64,000 nt of DNA from Paenilisteria riparia FSL S10-1204. Lineage in GTDB: Bacteria > Bacillota > Bacilli > Lactobacillales > Listeriaceae. This document shows, in pieces, positions 38,199-47,594 of the stretch. The stretch is taken from the NCBI RefSeq assembly GCF_000525995.1, contig NZ_AODL01000011.1:1-64000 (forward strand), given 5' to 3'. Each line of letters begins with the position of its first letter. Position 1 is the stretch's first letter. The notes beneath the pieces are model-generated. The model was not told where the DNA came from, made no database searches, and was given only the letters and a program-made list of their open reading frames with translations. The translations under genes were made by a program, and so were the position numbers.

Positions 38199-39971
38199 TT
38201 TACATGAATTAAAGCAGTTCTACGGAGAGTTAAAGGATAGTATTAAGAGAGAAAATGATATTACGGAAGGCTGGGAAGAGCCTTTTCTATATGAGATGAT
38301 GTCATATATAGATTCAGAAAAAGATATTATATATGCATATTGGAGCAAAGCAAAACAGAATGTAAAAATTAATGGCTATTTCTATGGAGAGGAGGATAAT
38401 GTTTTAAATTTATATATAGTTTATTTTGACCAAGAGCAGGCTGTTTCAGGTTGGAAAAAAAATATCTAAGACGGAACTAAAAGAATATACTACAAAAATA
38501 AAAAGATTTATCAGTCAATGCTTAAAAGAAGAACTCTACAAATTTATAAGCCCATCCGATCCAGCTTATGAATTGGCAAAGCTTATATATGATCAAAAAG
38601 ATTTTGCAGTAATTAATATTTTCGTGTTAACCAATAGATACTATGAGAGCAATAAATCTATTGATTTTACACTGAAACAAGCTGATGAGACAAGTGTTAC
38701 GGTCATAGATATAGAAAGAGTCTACCAGCATGTGTCACAGGAAATTAAAGCAGAGGATATAGAAATAATATGCGAAAATGAATTCGGAGGCAATCTTAAT
38801 CTTTTAAAAGTCCCATCCAATGTGGAGCAGGATTATGAGTGTTTCACGGGATACATATCTGCTGAAGGGCTGGCAAAAGCATATCACAGACATGGCTCTA
38901 AACTTGTAGAAAGAAATGTGAGGTCTTTTTTACAAGCTAGGGCAGCTACTAATAAAGGGATAAAGAAGACCTTAGAAAATGAAGAAGAAAAAGAAAAATT
39001 TGTCGCGTACAATAATGGAATTTCTTGTATTGCTAAATCAGCGCAAATGAGTATAAAAGATGATAAAAGCAATTTATATAGCATTGAAAATCTTACTGGC
39101 TTACAGATTGTTAATGGTGGGCAAACAACTGCTTCCATCTATGAAGCACATAGAAGAAACGTAGATATTTCTGGAGTATATTTACAGATGAAATTAACAA
39201 TTTTAAATTTCTCGGATTCGGAAGAGAGCGCGCGTCAAGATTTAGAGGATGAAATGATTGCTAATATCTCGAGGTATGCTAACACCCAAAATAAAATAAA
39301 CCCTTCTGATTTAGAAGCGAATGGGCGATTACTAGTTGAGCTAGAAATTTTATCAAGGAAAACTTGGATACCCTCTCAAGATGAGAGAAAATCAGATAAT
39401 ATGTGGTATTTTGAAAGGGCTAGAGGCCAATATTTGGTGGATATTGGGCAAAAAAAGAAAGGAAAAGCTCAAAATGATTTTAAAAGAAGGTATCCTAAAG
39501 AAAAATTAATTCCTAAAATTGATTTAGCGAAGCATAATTTGGTGTGGGAGCAGTATCCATATGTTGTATCTAAAGGTGGAGAGGCAGCTTTTAAGAAATA
39601 CATGGAAATAAATCGTGATATAGAAGTTACAGATCTTTTTTATAAAGAAAGTATTGCAAAGACAATTATTTATAGGCATATTGAAGATATAATTAAAAGA
39701 AAAAAAATTCTTGGGCTATAGAGCGAATATTATTTACTATACTACTTCTTGGTTTAGTTTGAAATATAAGGAGAAAATAGATTTACAAGATATTTGGAAT
39801 AGGCAAAGTATAGGAAATGAGTTTGATGAAGATATTGGGGAAATGGCTGATCAAGTCTCTAAATACTTGACCTCGGTAATAGATAGTGGACGTAATGTTA
39901 CACAATGGGCTAAACAGGCATCTTGTTGGGACGAGTTGATAGATAAATATGAGCGTATATCTAAATCATAG
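38188..39971 (+). pseudogene. AIPR family (abortive infection phage resistance) protein (defence operon gene 5), frameshifted
   Basis: About 593 aa when repaired. AIPR-family features are FVAYNNGISCIA, GLQIVNGGQTTASIY and ANTQNKINPSDL in the middle third. Two A8 runs (38455-38462 and 39700-39707) each carry one base too many; fixing both joins GWKK-ISKTELKEY and KRKKF-LGYRANIIYY. The start ATG 38188 overlaps the previous gene by 11 bp. AIPR proteins occur with restriction-type defence genes and were first noted in abortive phage resistance. Last gene of the operon; a terminator follows at 40023. Confidence 0.87.
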
Positions 39972-40022
39972 TCTGGTTATTTAAGTCAGTATTAAAGAGT
40001 AAATATACTTAGAATGAATATA

Positions 40023-40071
40023 AAAACTGTGTAAATAGCGAACGTTAGTTTTGTTATTTATACAGTTTTTT
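40023..40071 (+). terminator. Terminator of the defence operon
   Basis: 15-bp stem AAAAACTGTGTAAAT / ATTTATACAGTTTTT (one G.U) followed by T-rich sequence, 50 bp after the AIPR stop. It marks the right edge of the AT-rich island. Confidence 0.8.
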
Positions 40072-40245
40072 GTATGCTTATTAAAAAATTTAGCCCTCAA
40101 ATAGAGCTTTTATAAAGTTTGTTTTTAGGAAATATTACCGGAATTAGAGGGAACTAATAGTTATGTCACAATTTCTCCACCCCTAAAACCTAAATTCCAT
40201 GTTATACTAAACTATGTGAATATATAAACAAAGGAGCCTCGCAAA

Positions 40246-41589
40246 ATGAAAAAAGCCGCACTCGCATGTCTCGCATTGCTAACATTAGCTTTAACAGCAT
40301 GCGCACAGCCAAATGCCCAATCTTCCGAACCAACGATAGATCCTAAAATACCAACAAATCAACCTCTAACAATCTACCAAACCACCGACATCCACTACCT
40401 CTCCAATACTCTCACCGACGGCAAAAAAGCTTTCCAAACCTACCTCGCAACGGGCGATGGCAAGCAACAGAACTACATCACCGAAATTACCGATGCTTTC
40501 GTACAAGACGTCATCCAGAAAAAACCAGATGTACTAGTCTTGAGCGGCGATATTACGAACAACGGCGAGAAGGTAAGCCATGAAGAAATGGCCGAAAAAC
40601 TAGCGAAAATCGAGAAGGCTGGTGTGCAAACCTACGTTGTTCCTGGTAATCATGACGTCCTAAACCCGTACGCGCGGAAATTCAAAGGTGACGAGCAACT
40701 GAAAGCAAAAGACATTACCGCCGAAGAATTCGCTGAAATTTATCATCAGTCTGGCTACGATGAGGCGGTCATGCGCGATGATTCCACACTTAGTTACCTT
40801 GCGACGCCTTCTGCGGACATGTGGCTGTTAATGCTGGACACGGCGGAATACGACAATAACAAACAGTTCGGCGCGCCTGAAACGAATGGCTATATTAGTA
40901 CGCAAACTTTTGCTTGGATTCAGAAATGTATGGATTTGGCGAAAAAACATGACGCGCAGCTTATTACGGTGACGCATCACAATTTGATGGATCATAGTGA
41001 GCTTTTAAATCACGGTTTTACCATTGTGCAAAATAAGGAGGCTGTGTCGCTTTTTGCGAAGAATGATGTGGCGCTGAATTTGAGTGGGCATGTGCATATT
41101 CAAGATATTCAGAAGAAAACGGTGGACGGTAAAACGATTTTTGATGTGGCGACGAGTTCGATGGCGATGTATCCGCAACAATATGGTGTGATTCAGTATA
41201 CGCCGAATCAAGGTTTGTCTTATAAAACGGCGCGTGTGGATGTTGAGAAATACGCGCGTGATACGAACTCGAAAGACCCGAATTTGCTGCATTTTCAGCA
41301 GTATTCGAAGGACTATTTTGGGCAATTTAGTTATACGAAGTCGCTCAGTGAATTATTCCAAAAAGGGAAATATGACCCAGATGATGTGGAGCAAATGGCA
41401 AAAACGATGGAGACGGCCAATTTTGCTTATTTCACGGGGGATAAAGGCTTTTTGAAAGATATTGAGAAGTCGCCTGGTTATGCGCTTTGGCAGAAGGCTG
41501 ATGGCGAGTTTTTGACGAAATATATTGATACGATTGTGAAGAACCGGAATAAGAATGATGTGTCGCTCGTGATTCCTGAAAGCAGATAG
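40246..41589 (+). CDS. Metallophosphoesterase lipoprotein
   Basis: Lipoprotein of 447 aa. Signal peptide MKKAALACLALLTLALTAC ends in a lipobox with lipidated Cys19. Calcineurin-type metal motifs: TTDIHYL (D-x-H), LSGDITNNGE, PGNHD, TVTHHN and GHVH. Family members hydrolyse phosphomonoesters or cyclic nucleotides, here outside the membrane. AAAGGAG precedes ATG 40246. Third-position use changes sharply from A/C-ending codons in the first 130 codons to G/T-ending ones in the last 200. The substrate is unknown. Confidence 0.9.
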   Translation: MKKAALACLALLTLALTACAQPNAQSSEPTIDPKIPTNQPLTIYQTTDIHYLSNTLTDGKKAFQTYLATGDGKQQNYITEITDAFVQDVIQKKPDVLVLSGDITNNGEKVSHEEMAEKLAKIEKAGVQTYVVPGNHDVLNPYARKFKGDEQLKAKDITAEEFAEIYHQSGYDEAVMRDDSTLSYLATPSADMWLLMLDTAEYDNNKQFGAPETNGYISTQTFAWIQKCMDLAKKHDAQLITVTHHNLMDHSELLNHGFTIVQNKEAVSLFAKNDVALNLSGHVHIQDIQKKTVDGKTIFDVATSSMAMYPQQYGVIQYTPNQGLSYKTARVDVEKYARDTNSKDPNLLHFQQYSKDYFGQFSYTKSLSELFQKGKYDPDDVEQMAKTMETANFAYFTGDKGFLKDIEKSPGYALWQKADGEFLTKYIDTIVKNRNKNDVSLVIPESR

Positions 41590-41622
41590 TAGGCAATGCT
41601 CGGAATGTCATGCTATACTTAG

Positions 41623-41637
41623 TGAGAATGATTATCA
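41623..41637. promoter_or_regulatory. Fur box
   Basis: TGAGAATGATTATCA matches the 7-1-7 Fur consensus TGATAATNATTATCA at all but one position. It lies between a TATACT -10 (41614-41619) and the nitroreductase RBS, so iron-Fur would repress this gene. Confidence 0.8.
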
Positions 41638-41652
41638 CTAGGGGGACGTATA

Positions 41653-42231
41653 ATGAGTAAAAATATATCTGAAATTATCGTGGAACGCCGTAGTATCAAG
41701 CAAGTAGATGAGACACCAATCGCGCGTGAAGTTATTAATGAGATTCTGGAGAAAGCGGCTTATGCGCCTTTTCATAGTAAAATTGAACCGTGGCATGTTG
41801 CGGTATTGTCGACGGAAGCGGAGAAAAGACGGTTAGTTGAGGCGATTGTGGCTTCGATGGAACGAATGCAAGGTGAGCCGTTAACGCGGGAACGCCGCGA
41901 TCAGATTCGTTCTGGGAATGAACGGAAAATTGTTGCGCCGCCTTATACGTTGATTGTGACAACGGATATTATTGGCAGTGGCAAGAAAGATTTTGAAGCG
42001 ATTGCAGCGACGAGTGCTTTTATTCAGAACATCCAACTTTTGGCGTGGGAAGTTGGTATTGGTGTGCTTTGGCGGACGAATAATTTTATTTTCGATCCTG
42101 ATCTTGTGACGGATCTTGGGCTGGATGGGCAGCAAATCGTTGGCTGTTTACAAATGACAAAGGTGAGCGAAGTTCCAGATGCAAAGTCACGCCGTTCATT
42201 GAGTGAATGGGTCAAGAATTTAGATGAATAA
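41653..42231 (+). CDS. Nitroreductase-family flavoprotein, probably Fur-regulated
   Basis: 192-aa FMN-dependent oxidoreductase. The N-terminal ERRSIKQVDETPI (with the usual R-R-S FMN-binding pattern), APFHSKIEPWHVAVL and the C-terminal VGCLQMTKVSEVPDAKSRR fit the YdjA/small nitroreductase group. GGGGGA precedes ATG 41653. The Fur box suggests induction under iron limitation, where such reductases may act as ferric or flavin reductases; this is inference. Confidence 0.87.
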   Translation: MSKNISEIIVERRSIKQVDETPIAREVINEILEKAAYAPFHSKIEPWHVAVLSTEAEKRRLVEAIVASMERMQGEPLTRERRDQIRSGNERKIVAPPYTLIVTTDIIGSGKKDFEAIAATSAFIQNIQLLAWEVGIGVLWRTNNFIFDPDLVTDLGLDGQQIVGCLQMTKVSEVPDAKSRRSLSEWVKNLDE

Positions 42232-42241
42232 GCAAAAGTTG

Positions 42242-42276
42242 TGTCCTAGTTTTAGTTAATCGCTAGGGCATTTTTG
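42242..42276 (+). terminator. Terminator after nitroreductase
   Basis: 8-bp stem TGTCCTAG / CTAGGGCA followed by TTTTTG. Confidence 0.75.
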
Positions 42277-42343
42277 TTATTTTGTGGTACACTTAAATTA
42301 CTACTTTGTTGTACGGTGAATTCGTAAACGGGGAGGAATTTTG

Positions 42344-42683
42344 ATGGTCAATTATCATGGCAAGAAATTCAAGGTTGTCGAAAATTCGCATAATGGCGAG
42401 GTGTCTGAGAATACGATTTTTTAATTATTTTCAAGATGACGATGTTATTTCGGGAACCTACTCAGGTGGGGAAATCGAGAATGGCACACTTATTGGGGTT
42501 GTGAATAACGATGGTTCTTTGGATTTTCGTTATAATCATGTTAGTATTCACAAACATGTTCGTAGTGGTATGTGTCACTCGGTACCTGAGCTTTTGCCAA
42601 ATGGGAAATTGCGTATGCATGAGACGTGGCAGTGGAACGGTTTAGAACGCGATACAGGGAGTTCGGTTGTGGAAGAAATTTAA
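42344..42683 (+). pseudogene. Small conserved protein (annotated in Listeria as n-acetylglutamate synthase), frameshifted
   Basis: About 112 aa when repaired. ATG 42344 after GGGGAGGAA reads MVNYHGKKFKVVENSHNGEV, then breaks at the T6 run 42417-42422. With T5 it continues NTIFNYFQDDDVISGTYSGG to SSVVEEI. The fold contains repeated G-x-Y-x-G-G-x-I segments (TYSGGEIENGTLIG) and the ending HETWQWNGLERDTG, typical of this family. The familiar product name is unsupported by any visible catalytic motif, so I leave function open. Confidence 0.75.
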
Positions 42684-42748
42684 GCGATTACAATATACTC
42701 GTGTTGTCTTGTGAAAAAGTCAATGATTCTAAAAAAACAAAATATTTG

Positions 42749-42777
42749 TTGACATCTGATTTTGAAGATGGTAAGAT
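42749..42777 (+). promoter_or_regulatory. Promoter of the SAM-riboswitch operon
   Basis: TTGACA (42749-42754), 17-bp spacer, TAAGAT (42772-42777), 25 bp upstream of the aptamer. Confidence 0.75.
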
Positions 42778-42800
42778 ACATCCAATCATAAAAATTATAC

Positions 42801-42914
42801 AGTCCTTATTCAGAGTTGGGGGAGGAACCTGGTCCTTAGATCCCACAGCAACCTCTAGTGATAGAAAGGTGCTCATTCCAGCAGGCGAGCGTTTTTGGCC
42901 TGGCAGATAGGGAG
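42801..42914 (+). promoter_or_regulatory. SAM-I (S-box) riboswitch aptamer
   Basis: Conserved S-box blocks appear in order: CTTATTCAGAG (P1/P2 start, 42805-42815), a GGGGGAGGAACCTGGTCC version of the GGAGGGAC...GCC block, GCAACCTC, GAAAGGTGCTCATTCC (GGUGCUAAUUCC equivalent), a P4 stem CCAGCAGGC / GCCTGGC, and AGATAGGGAG closing P1. It is followed by an intrinsic terminator, so high S-adenosylmethionine should switch the operon off. An ORF overlapping this region is not a gene. Confidence 0.92.
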
Positions 42915-42958
42915 AAGAGGAATCTCTTTTCCAAGATGGGAAGGAGGTTCTTTTTTTG
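42914..42958 (+). terminator. Riboswitch expression-platform terminator
   Basis: Long hairpin AAGAGGAATCTCTTTTCC / GGGAAGGAGGTTCTT (about 18 pairs with wobbles) and a T7 run. Its 5' side adjoins the P1 3' strand of the aptamer, allowing an antiterminator when SAM is absent. Confidence 0.85.
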
Positions 42959-43016
42959 TTTTAATTCTTAGTAATTGCATCGGATATATATGATTTGAAA
43001 AGAAAGCAGGGATGAG

Positions 43017-43556
43017 ATGGGAAAAATCGTGATTTTGTCTGGTAGTCCGTCGGTGAATTCGGGGACGGATAAGGTGCTGGGCTATGTGGGGAAGCTTTTA
43101 CAGGAGCGGGGAAGCGATATTGTTTTCCACTCGGTGCGGGATTTTGAGGCGGAGACGTTAGTTAAAGCGGATTTTCAAAATGTAAGGATTAAGAGGTTAA
43201 TTCGGGATATTGAAGAAGCGGACGGCGTGATTGTTGGTTCACCGGTTTATAAGGCTTCGTATACGGGCGTTTTGAAGTCGGTGCTTGATTTGTTGCCTGA
43301 AAATATTTTGAAAAGTAAGGCTGTTCTGCCGATTATGTCTGGTGGTAGTAGTAGCCATGTGTTGGCGATTGATTTTGCGTTGAAGCCGTTGCTTGGTGTT
43401 TTGAAGGGTGAGGTTTTGCAAGGGGTTTATGTGGTGGATGCGCAGGTTGACAAGGAGGCGGAGGTGCCGATTGTGGATGTGGCGTTGGAGCGGCGCTTGG
43501 TGAGTCAGGTGGATGAGCTTGTTGGGGCGATTGCTCGAGTACGGCAAACGATTTAA
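43017..43556 (+). CDS. NADPH-dependent FMN reductase (SsuE/MsuE-like)
   Basis: 179-aa flavodoxin-like reductase supplying reduced FMN to the two monooxygenases encoded downstream. Features: ILSGSPSVNSGTDKVL phosphate-binding loop, VIVGSPVYKASYTGVLKSVL, and PIMSGGSSSHVLAIDFAL, all typical of SsuE. ATG 43017 follows AGGGATGAG. First gene after the SAM riboswitch; 20 bp to the glutaredoxin gene. Confidence 0.9.
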   Translation: MGKIVILSGSPSVNSGTDKVLGYVGKLLQERGSDIVFHSVRDFEAETLVKADFQNVRIKRLIRDIEEADGVIVGSPVYKASYTGVLKSVLDLLPENILKSKAVLPIMSGGSSSHVLAIDFALKPLLGVLKGEVLQGVYVVDAQVDKEAEVPIVDVALERRLVSQVDELVGAIARVRQTI

Positions 43557-43576
43557 TTAAAGGGGGATTTTGAAGG

Positions 43577-43861
43577 ATGGCGGAATCATTATCAGTGGTT
43601 GTTTGGACGAAGCAGGGGTGCCAGTATTGTGCGGAAGTGAAGGCATATTTGGGGGAGCAGGGATTTGATTTTAAGGAAGTGGATGTGACGGATCATGATG
43701 AGCAGCGCGAGATTTTGCAGGCGAAGTATGGGGTTCGTTATGTTCCAGTAGTTGAGATTGGTCGCGGGCATACATACAAAGGGGTAACGGAATTGGGCTT
43801 GCCGGCGCTTAAAAAAGCTTTGGAGGAGGCGCAAAAATGGGATTTAGACTCAGTATTTTAG
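43577..43861 (+). CDS. Glutaredoxin-like protein (YtnI/CmoI type)
   Basis: 94 aa with a thioredoxin fold. Redox pair C-Q-Y-C in WTKQGCQYCAEVKAYL and the cis-Pro segment YVPVVEIG. Glutaredoxin-like proteins of this type sit in the Bacillus ytmI operon. It probably serves thiol or disulfide reduction during sulfur-compound breakdown. It overlaps the next gene by 25 bp, consistent with translational coupling. Confidence 0.85.
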   Translation: MAESLSVVVWTKQGCQYCAEVKAYLGEQGFDFKEVDVTDHDEQREILQAKYGVRYVPVVEIGRGHTYKGVTELGLPALKKALEEAQKWDLDSVF

Positions 43862-44844
43862 ATCAAAGTCCGATTGCGGATGGAAAAAGTGGCTATGAGG
43901 CGTTGCAGCAAACGGTTGCGCTCGCGGAAAAAGCGGAGGAGTGGGGATATCACAGGTTTTGGGTATCGGAGCATCATGATACGAAGTTGCTTGCTGGTGT
44001 TTCGCCTGAGGTATTGGTTTCGCATTTGTTGGCGCGAACGGAGCGGATTCGGGTTGGTTCGGGTGGCGTGATGCTGCAGCATTATAGTGCATACAAGGTC
44101 GCGGAAAACTTTCAATTGTTAGCCTCGTTAGCGCCAAATCGAGTGGATTTAGGTGTTGGGAAGGCGCCGGGTGGTTTGCCGTTGTCGACAAAGGCGTTGC
44201 AGTTTGGGCGCGGTGCTGGGATGGTGGATTTTGCGGAGCAGTTGACGTTGTTGAAACAGTTTGTGGACGATTCGGTTCCGGCGGATCATGTGCTGGCGGG
44301 GGTGCATGTGGACCCTGAACCACCGACGAAACCTGATATTTTCTTGCTGGGAGCGAGTGCGGCGAGTGCGGAATTGGCTGGGAAACTTGGTGTGAATTTC
44401 TGTTTTGCGAAGTTTATTACGAGTGATGAGACGGTTTTGCGGGAGGCTGTGACGGCGTTTCGGAGGGACAATCGGGACGGGGAGTTTATTATTGCGATTC
44501 CGGTTTTGGCGGCGGATACGGAAAGTGAGGCGCAGCGCTTGGCTGGGGAGCAGAAGGTCGTGCGGGTGACGCTTGCGACGGGGGTATCGGTGACGGTGCA
44601 GACGGTGGCGCAGGCGGAGGAATTTGCGCGGCAGGCTGGTGAGACGGATTTCACGATTGAGGAGCGTGAGGCGAATATTATTGCGGGGACGCAGCAGCAG
44701 GTGAAGGCAGAGCTGGTACGGTTACGGGCGACGTTTGATGTGGATGAGTTTGTGATTCATACACCGATTGCGAGGCAGGATGCGAGATTTCGTTCGGTGC
44801 AGTTGATTAGTGAGGCGGTTTTGACGGCGGATGTGGCGAGATAA
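43837..44844 (+). CDS. LLM-class flavin-dependent oxidoreductase (YtmO-like)
   Basis: 335-aa luciferase-like monooxygenase. Conserved [15 protein letters not shown]-terminus, [34 protein letters not shown] and [10 protein letters not shown] (FMN-binding TIM-barrel features). Family members oxidise C-S bonds or alkyl thioethers using FMNH2 and O2. ATG 43837 lies inside the glutaredoxin gene. Operon context points to S-alkyl-cysteine salvage; the exact substrate is inferred. Confidence 0.88.
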   Translation: MGFRLSILDQSPIADGKSGYEALQQTVALAEKAEEWGYHRFWVSEHHDTKLLAGVSPEVLVSHLLARTERIRVGSGGVMLQHYSAYKVAENFQLLASLAPNRVDLGVGKAPGGLPLSTKALQFGRGAGMVDFAEQLTLLKQFVDDSVPADHVLAGVHVDPEPPTKPDIFLLGASAASAELAGKLGVNFCFAKFITSDETVLREAVTAFRRDNRDGEFIIAIPVLAADTESEAQRLAGEQKVVRVTLATGVSVTVQTVAQAEEFARQAGETDFTIEEREANIIAGTQQQVKAELVRLRATFDVDEFVIHTPIARQDARFRSVQLISEAVLTADVAR

Positions 44845-44861
44845 GAAAGGGGAATGTGGAA

Positions 44862-46187
44862 ATGGAAAAAATTAAATTTGGTCTGATGTTACACGGTCCT
44901 GGAGGGCATATGAATGCTTGGAAACATGAGAGTGTGCCAGTGGATGCGAGTGTGAATTTTGATTTTTATAAGGAGCAGACGTTGAAGGCGGAGCAGGCTG
45001 GTTTTACTTTTGCGTTTGTGGCGGATGGGTTGTTTATTAATGAAAAGTCGATTCCGCATTTCTTGAATCGGTTTGAGCCGTTGACGGTGCTTTCGGGGCT
45101 TGCGGCTGTGACATCGCGAATTGGTTTGGTTGGAACGCTTTCGACGTCGTATAGTGAGCCTTTTACGGTGGCGCGTCAGTTTGCATCGCTGGATTTTATT
45201 AGTGGTGGTCGTGCTGGCTGGAATGCGGTGACTTCGCCGTTGGAGCGTTCGGCGAATAATTATAGTAAGAAGACACACCCGCCGCATGCGTTGCGCTATG
45301 AGATTGCCGAGGAGCATTTGGAAGTCGTGAAGGGGCTTTGGGACTCGTGGGATGATGATGCGTTTGTGCGAAATCGGGAAACGGGACAGTTTTTTGATGA
45401 GGAAAAAGTGCATCGCTTGAATCATAAGGGGCAGTTCTTTGCGGTGGAAGGTCCGCTGAATATTGGGCGTTCGAAGCAGGGGCAGCCTTTGGTGTTTCAG
45501 GCGGGGTCTTCGGAACCAGGGAAGGACTTGGCGGCGAAGGAAGCGGATGCGGTGTTTACGAATGGTGGTTCGCTTGAGGAGGCACAGGCGTTTTATCGGG
45601 ATGTGAAGGCGCGGACGGTGGCTAATGGTCGTAGCGCGGATGAGATTAAGATTTTCCCTGGGGTGTCGCCGATTGTTGGAAAGACGCAGGATGAGGCGGA
45701 TGCGAAATATGAGAAGATTAAGAAATTGGTTTCGGATGAGGAGGCGCTCGCGTATTTGGGACGGTTCTTTGATCATTTTGAGTTCGGGAAATTTCCATTA
45801 GATGAGCCATTTCCGGATATTGGGACGGTTGGTGAGAATAGTTTTCGGGCGACGACGCGCAAAATTAAGGAGGATGCGAAACGTGAGAATTGGACGCTGC
45901 GTGAGACGGCTTTGCGAGTGACGACACCAAAATCGGATTTTGTGGGAACGCCGGATAAGATTGCGGATGAGTTGATTGCTTGGTTTGATGGACAGGCGGC
46001 GGACGGTTTTATTTTTGCAACGCCGGTTTTGGCAGAGGGGCTGGATGATTTTGTTACGGAAGTGCTGCCAATTTTGGAGGAACGTGGTTATTATGAGCGG
46101 GAATATGCGAGTGAGACGTTACGTGGAAACTTGGATTTGCCGTTTAAAGTGAGTCGTTATGCGAATAAAGTGGAGGCGCAAAATTAA
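44862..46187 (+). CDS. NtaA/DmoA-family FMN-dependent monooxygenase (YtnJ-like)
   Basis: 441-aa LLM protein of the NtaA/SnaA/DszA branch. Motifs: [64 protein letters not shown]. Such enzymes cleave C-S or C-N bonds with reduced FMN from a partner reductase. ATG 44862 is 9 nt after AAAGGGG; GTG 44856 would be too close. The pairing of two different LLM enzymes with a glutaredoxin and a GNAT is characteristic of the ytmI operon. Confidence 0.9.
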   Translation: MEKIKFGLMLHGPGGHMNAWKHESVPVDASVNFDFYKEQTLKAEQAGFTFAFVADGLFINEKSIPHFLNRFEPLTVLSGLAAVTSRIGLVGTLSTSYSEPFTVARQFASLDFISGGRAGWNAVTSPLERSANNYSKKTHPPHALRYEIAEEHLEVVKGLWDSWDDDAFVRNRETGQFFDEEKVHRLNHKGQFFAVEGPLNIGRSKQGQPLVFQAGSSEPGKDLAAKEADAVFTNGGSLEEAQAFYRDVKARTVANGRSADEIKIFPGVSPIVGKTQDEADAKYEKIKKLVSDEEALAYLGRFFDHFEFGKFPLDEPFPDIGTVGENSFRATTRKIKEDAKRENWTLRETALRVTTPKSDFVGTPDKIADELIAWFDGQAADGFIFATPVLAEGLDDFVTEVLPILEERGYYEREYASETLRGNLDLPFKVSRYANKVEAQN

Positions 46188-46199
46188 GGAGGAGTTTTT

Positions 46200-46739
46200 G
46201 TGGGGGATGTTATTCGGTTAGCTACGTTGGATGATGCGACGGTTGTGCATGATGTGTCGATTAGAGGATATAAACCGCTGAAGGATATGGATATTAAGTT
46301 TGTTGGGGCAACGGCAGACTTGGCGACGGTGGAGGAAAATATTCGTCGGAATGCGAATTATGTGTTGGAGCGAGATGGTCGGATTATTGCGACGGTAACG
46401 GTGGCTTTTCCGTGGGCGCTTGGTGAGCGTTCGATTCAGCCGTATCCATTTATTTGGTGGTTCGCGGTGGACCCAGAATTTAAGCGACAAGGGATTGGGA
46501 CGGCGCTTTTGGATTATGTGGAGCAACGTGTGTTGGTGGATCAGATCAAGGCGCCAGCGGTTTACTTGGCTACGGCGACGCGGCATCCTTGGCTCGTTTC
46601 GATTTATGAACATCGCGGGTATGTTGGCTTTTATGAGCATGAATATGAGGGCGACAATATTGTCTTTTTGCGCAAGGTTTTGAATGAGGAGCTTTTTGCG
46701 GAGTTGGGAAATGTGGAAGTGCTTGTAAATCAAGAATAA
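46200..46739 (+). CDS. GNAT-family N-acetyltransferase (YtmI/SnaA-like)
   Basis: 179 aa. The acetyl-CoA loop is FAVDPEFKRQGIGTALLDYVE (Q/R-x-x-G-x-G/A type), with the C-terminal SIYEHRGYVGFYEHEY. In the Bacillus pathway S-alkylcysteines are N-acetylated before oxidation; this gene fits that step. It starts with GTG 46200 behind GGAGGAG. The deacetylase expected to finish that pathway is not in this operon. Confidence 0.85.
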   Translation: MGDVIRLATLDDATVVHDVSIRGYKPLKDMDIKFVGATADLATVEENIRRNANYVLERDGRIIATVTVAFPWALGERSIQPYPFIWWFAVDPEFKRQGIGTALLDYVEQRVLVDQIKAPAVYLATATRHPWLVSIYEHRGYVGFYEHEYEGDNIVFLRKVLNEELFAELGNVEVLVNQE

Positions 46740-46750
46740 GGGGAGATTTG

Positions 46751-47577
46751 ATGAAAAATGGGTTTTTGGGGCTTTGTTAGTTGTGGCGAGTGGTGTGTTG
46801 CTCGCGGGTTGTGGACTCGGAACGGATACTGGGGCGTCTAGTGATGCGCTTACGAAGGATGGCAAGGACGTTAAGACGATTGTTGTTGGGACGGGAACGC
46901 AATTTCCGAATATCTGCTTTATTGATGATAAGGGGAATTTGACGGGATATGATGTGGAGCTTGTAAAGGCGCTGGATAAGAAGCTGCCGCAGTATAAGTT
47001 TGAGTTTAAAACAATGGATTTTTCTAATTTATTACTGAGTTTGCAAACGAATAAAATCGACTTCGTGGCGCATCAGATGGAAGTGAACGATGAGCGGAAG
47101 GAGAAGTTTTTATTTAATAAGGAGCCGTATAATGTTTTTCCGTTGCAAGTGGCGGTAAACGAGAAGAATACGGACATAAAATCGGTCGCGGATTTGGCTG
47201 GTAAAACGGCGATTGTGAGTGCTACGAGTAATTCAGCGGTGTATTTGGAGAAGTACAACAAGGAACATGGCGACAAAATTAATATCGTGTATTCGGGAAC
47301 TGGAAACAATGATGCGACGAATCAAATTAGAACTGGTCGCGCGGATGCTACGATTACAACACCGTTCGCGGTGAAATTGCTGAATGAGCAAGCAGATGCC
47401 CAGCAAAAAGTAGTCGGGGAACCTGTGCTGAATTCGAAAGTATATTTCTTATTGCGCAAAAATGAGTCGCAGTTATCGGATGATTTGGACGGGGCACTCA
47501 AAGAGTTGAAAAAAGAAGGCGTGGTGAGTAAGCTGAGCAAGAAATGGCTTGGTGCGGATTATTCGGTTGATTTTTAA
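46751..47577 (+). pseudogene. Amino-acid ABC transporter substrate-binding lipoprotein, frameshifted in signal peptide
   Basis: Family-3 solute-binding protein (TcyJ/TcyK-like) for cystine or related sulfur amino acids. The mature protein is intact: FIDDKGNLTGYDVELVKALD, FSNLLLSLQTNKIDFVAHQM, VADLAGKTAIV. ATG 46751 (after GGGGAG) reads into a stop. Adding one A to the A5 run 46754-46758 yields MKKWVFGALLVVASGVLLAG with lipobox Cys following; repaired length 275 aa. This is most simply an undercalled homopolymer. Confidence 0.87.
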
Positions 47578-47594
47578 AGTGAGGTGAGGCGCGA

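Noticed and set aside
29745..39707. A8/T8 tracts as phase-variable switches of the defence genes
   Set aside because: Kept only as an alternative: the same kind of indel also breaks the LacI regulator, an ABC lipoprotein and a small conserved protein, so a sequence-wide artefact is simpler.
42626..42910. A 94-codon open frame over the riboswitch region
   Set aside because: It covers the S-box aptamer and overlaps the end of the preceding conserved gene; base conservation follows RNA structure, not codons, and there is no RBS.
43850..45776. Long minus-strand open frames opposite the LLM monooxygenase genes
   Set aside because: These arise from the G/T-ending codon bias of the plus-strand genes; their translations are Arg/His/Ile-rich, low-complexity and unlike proteins.
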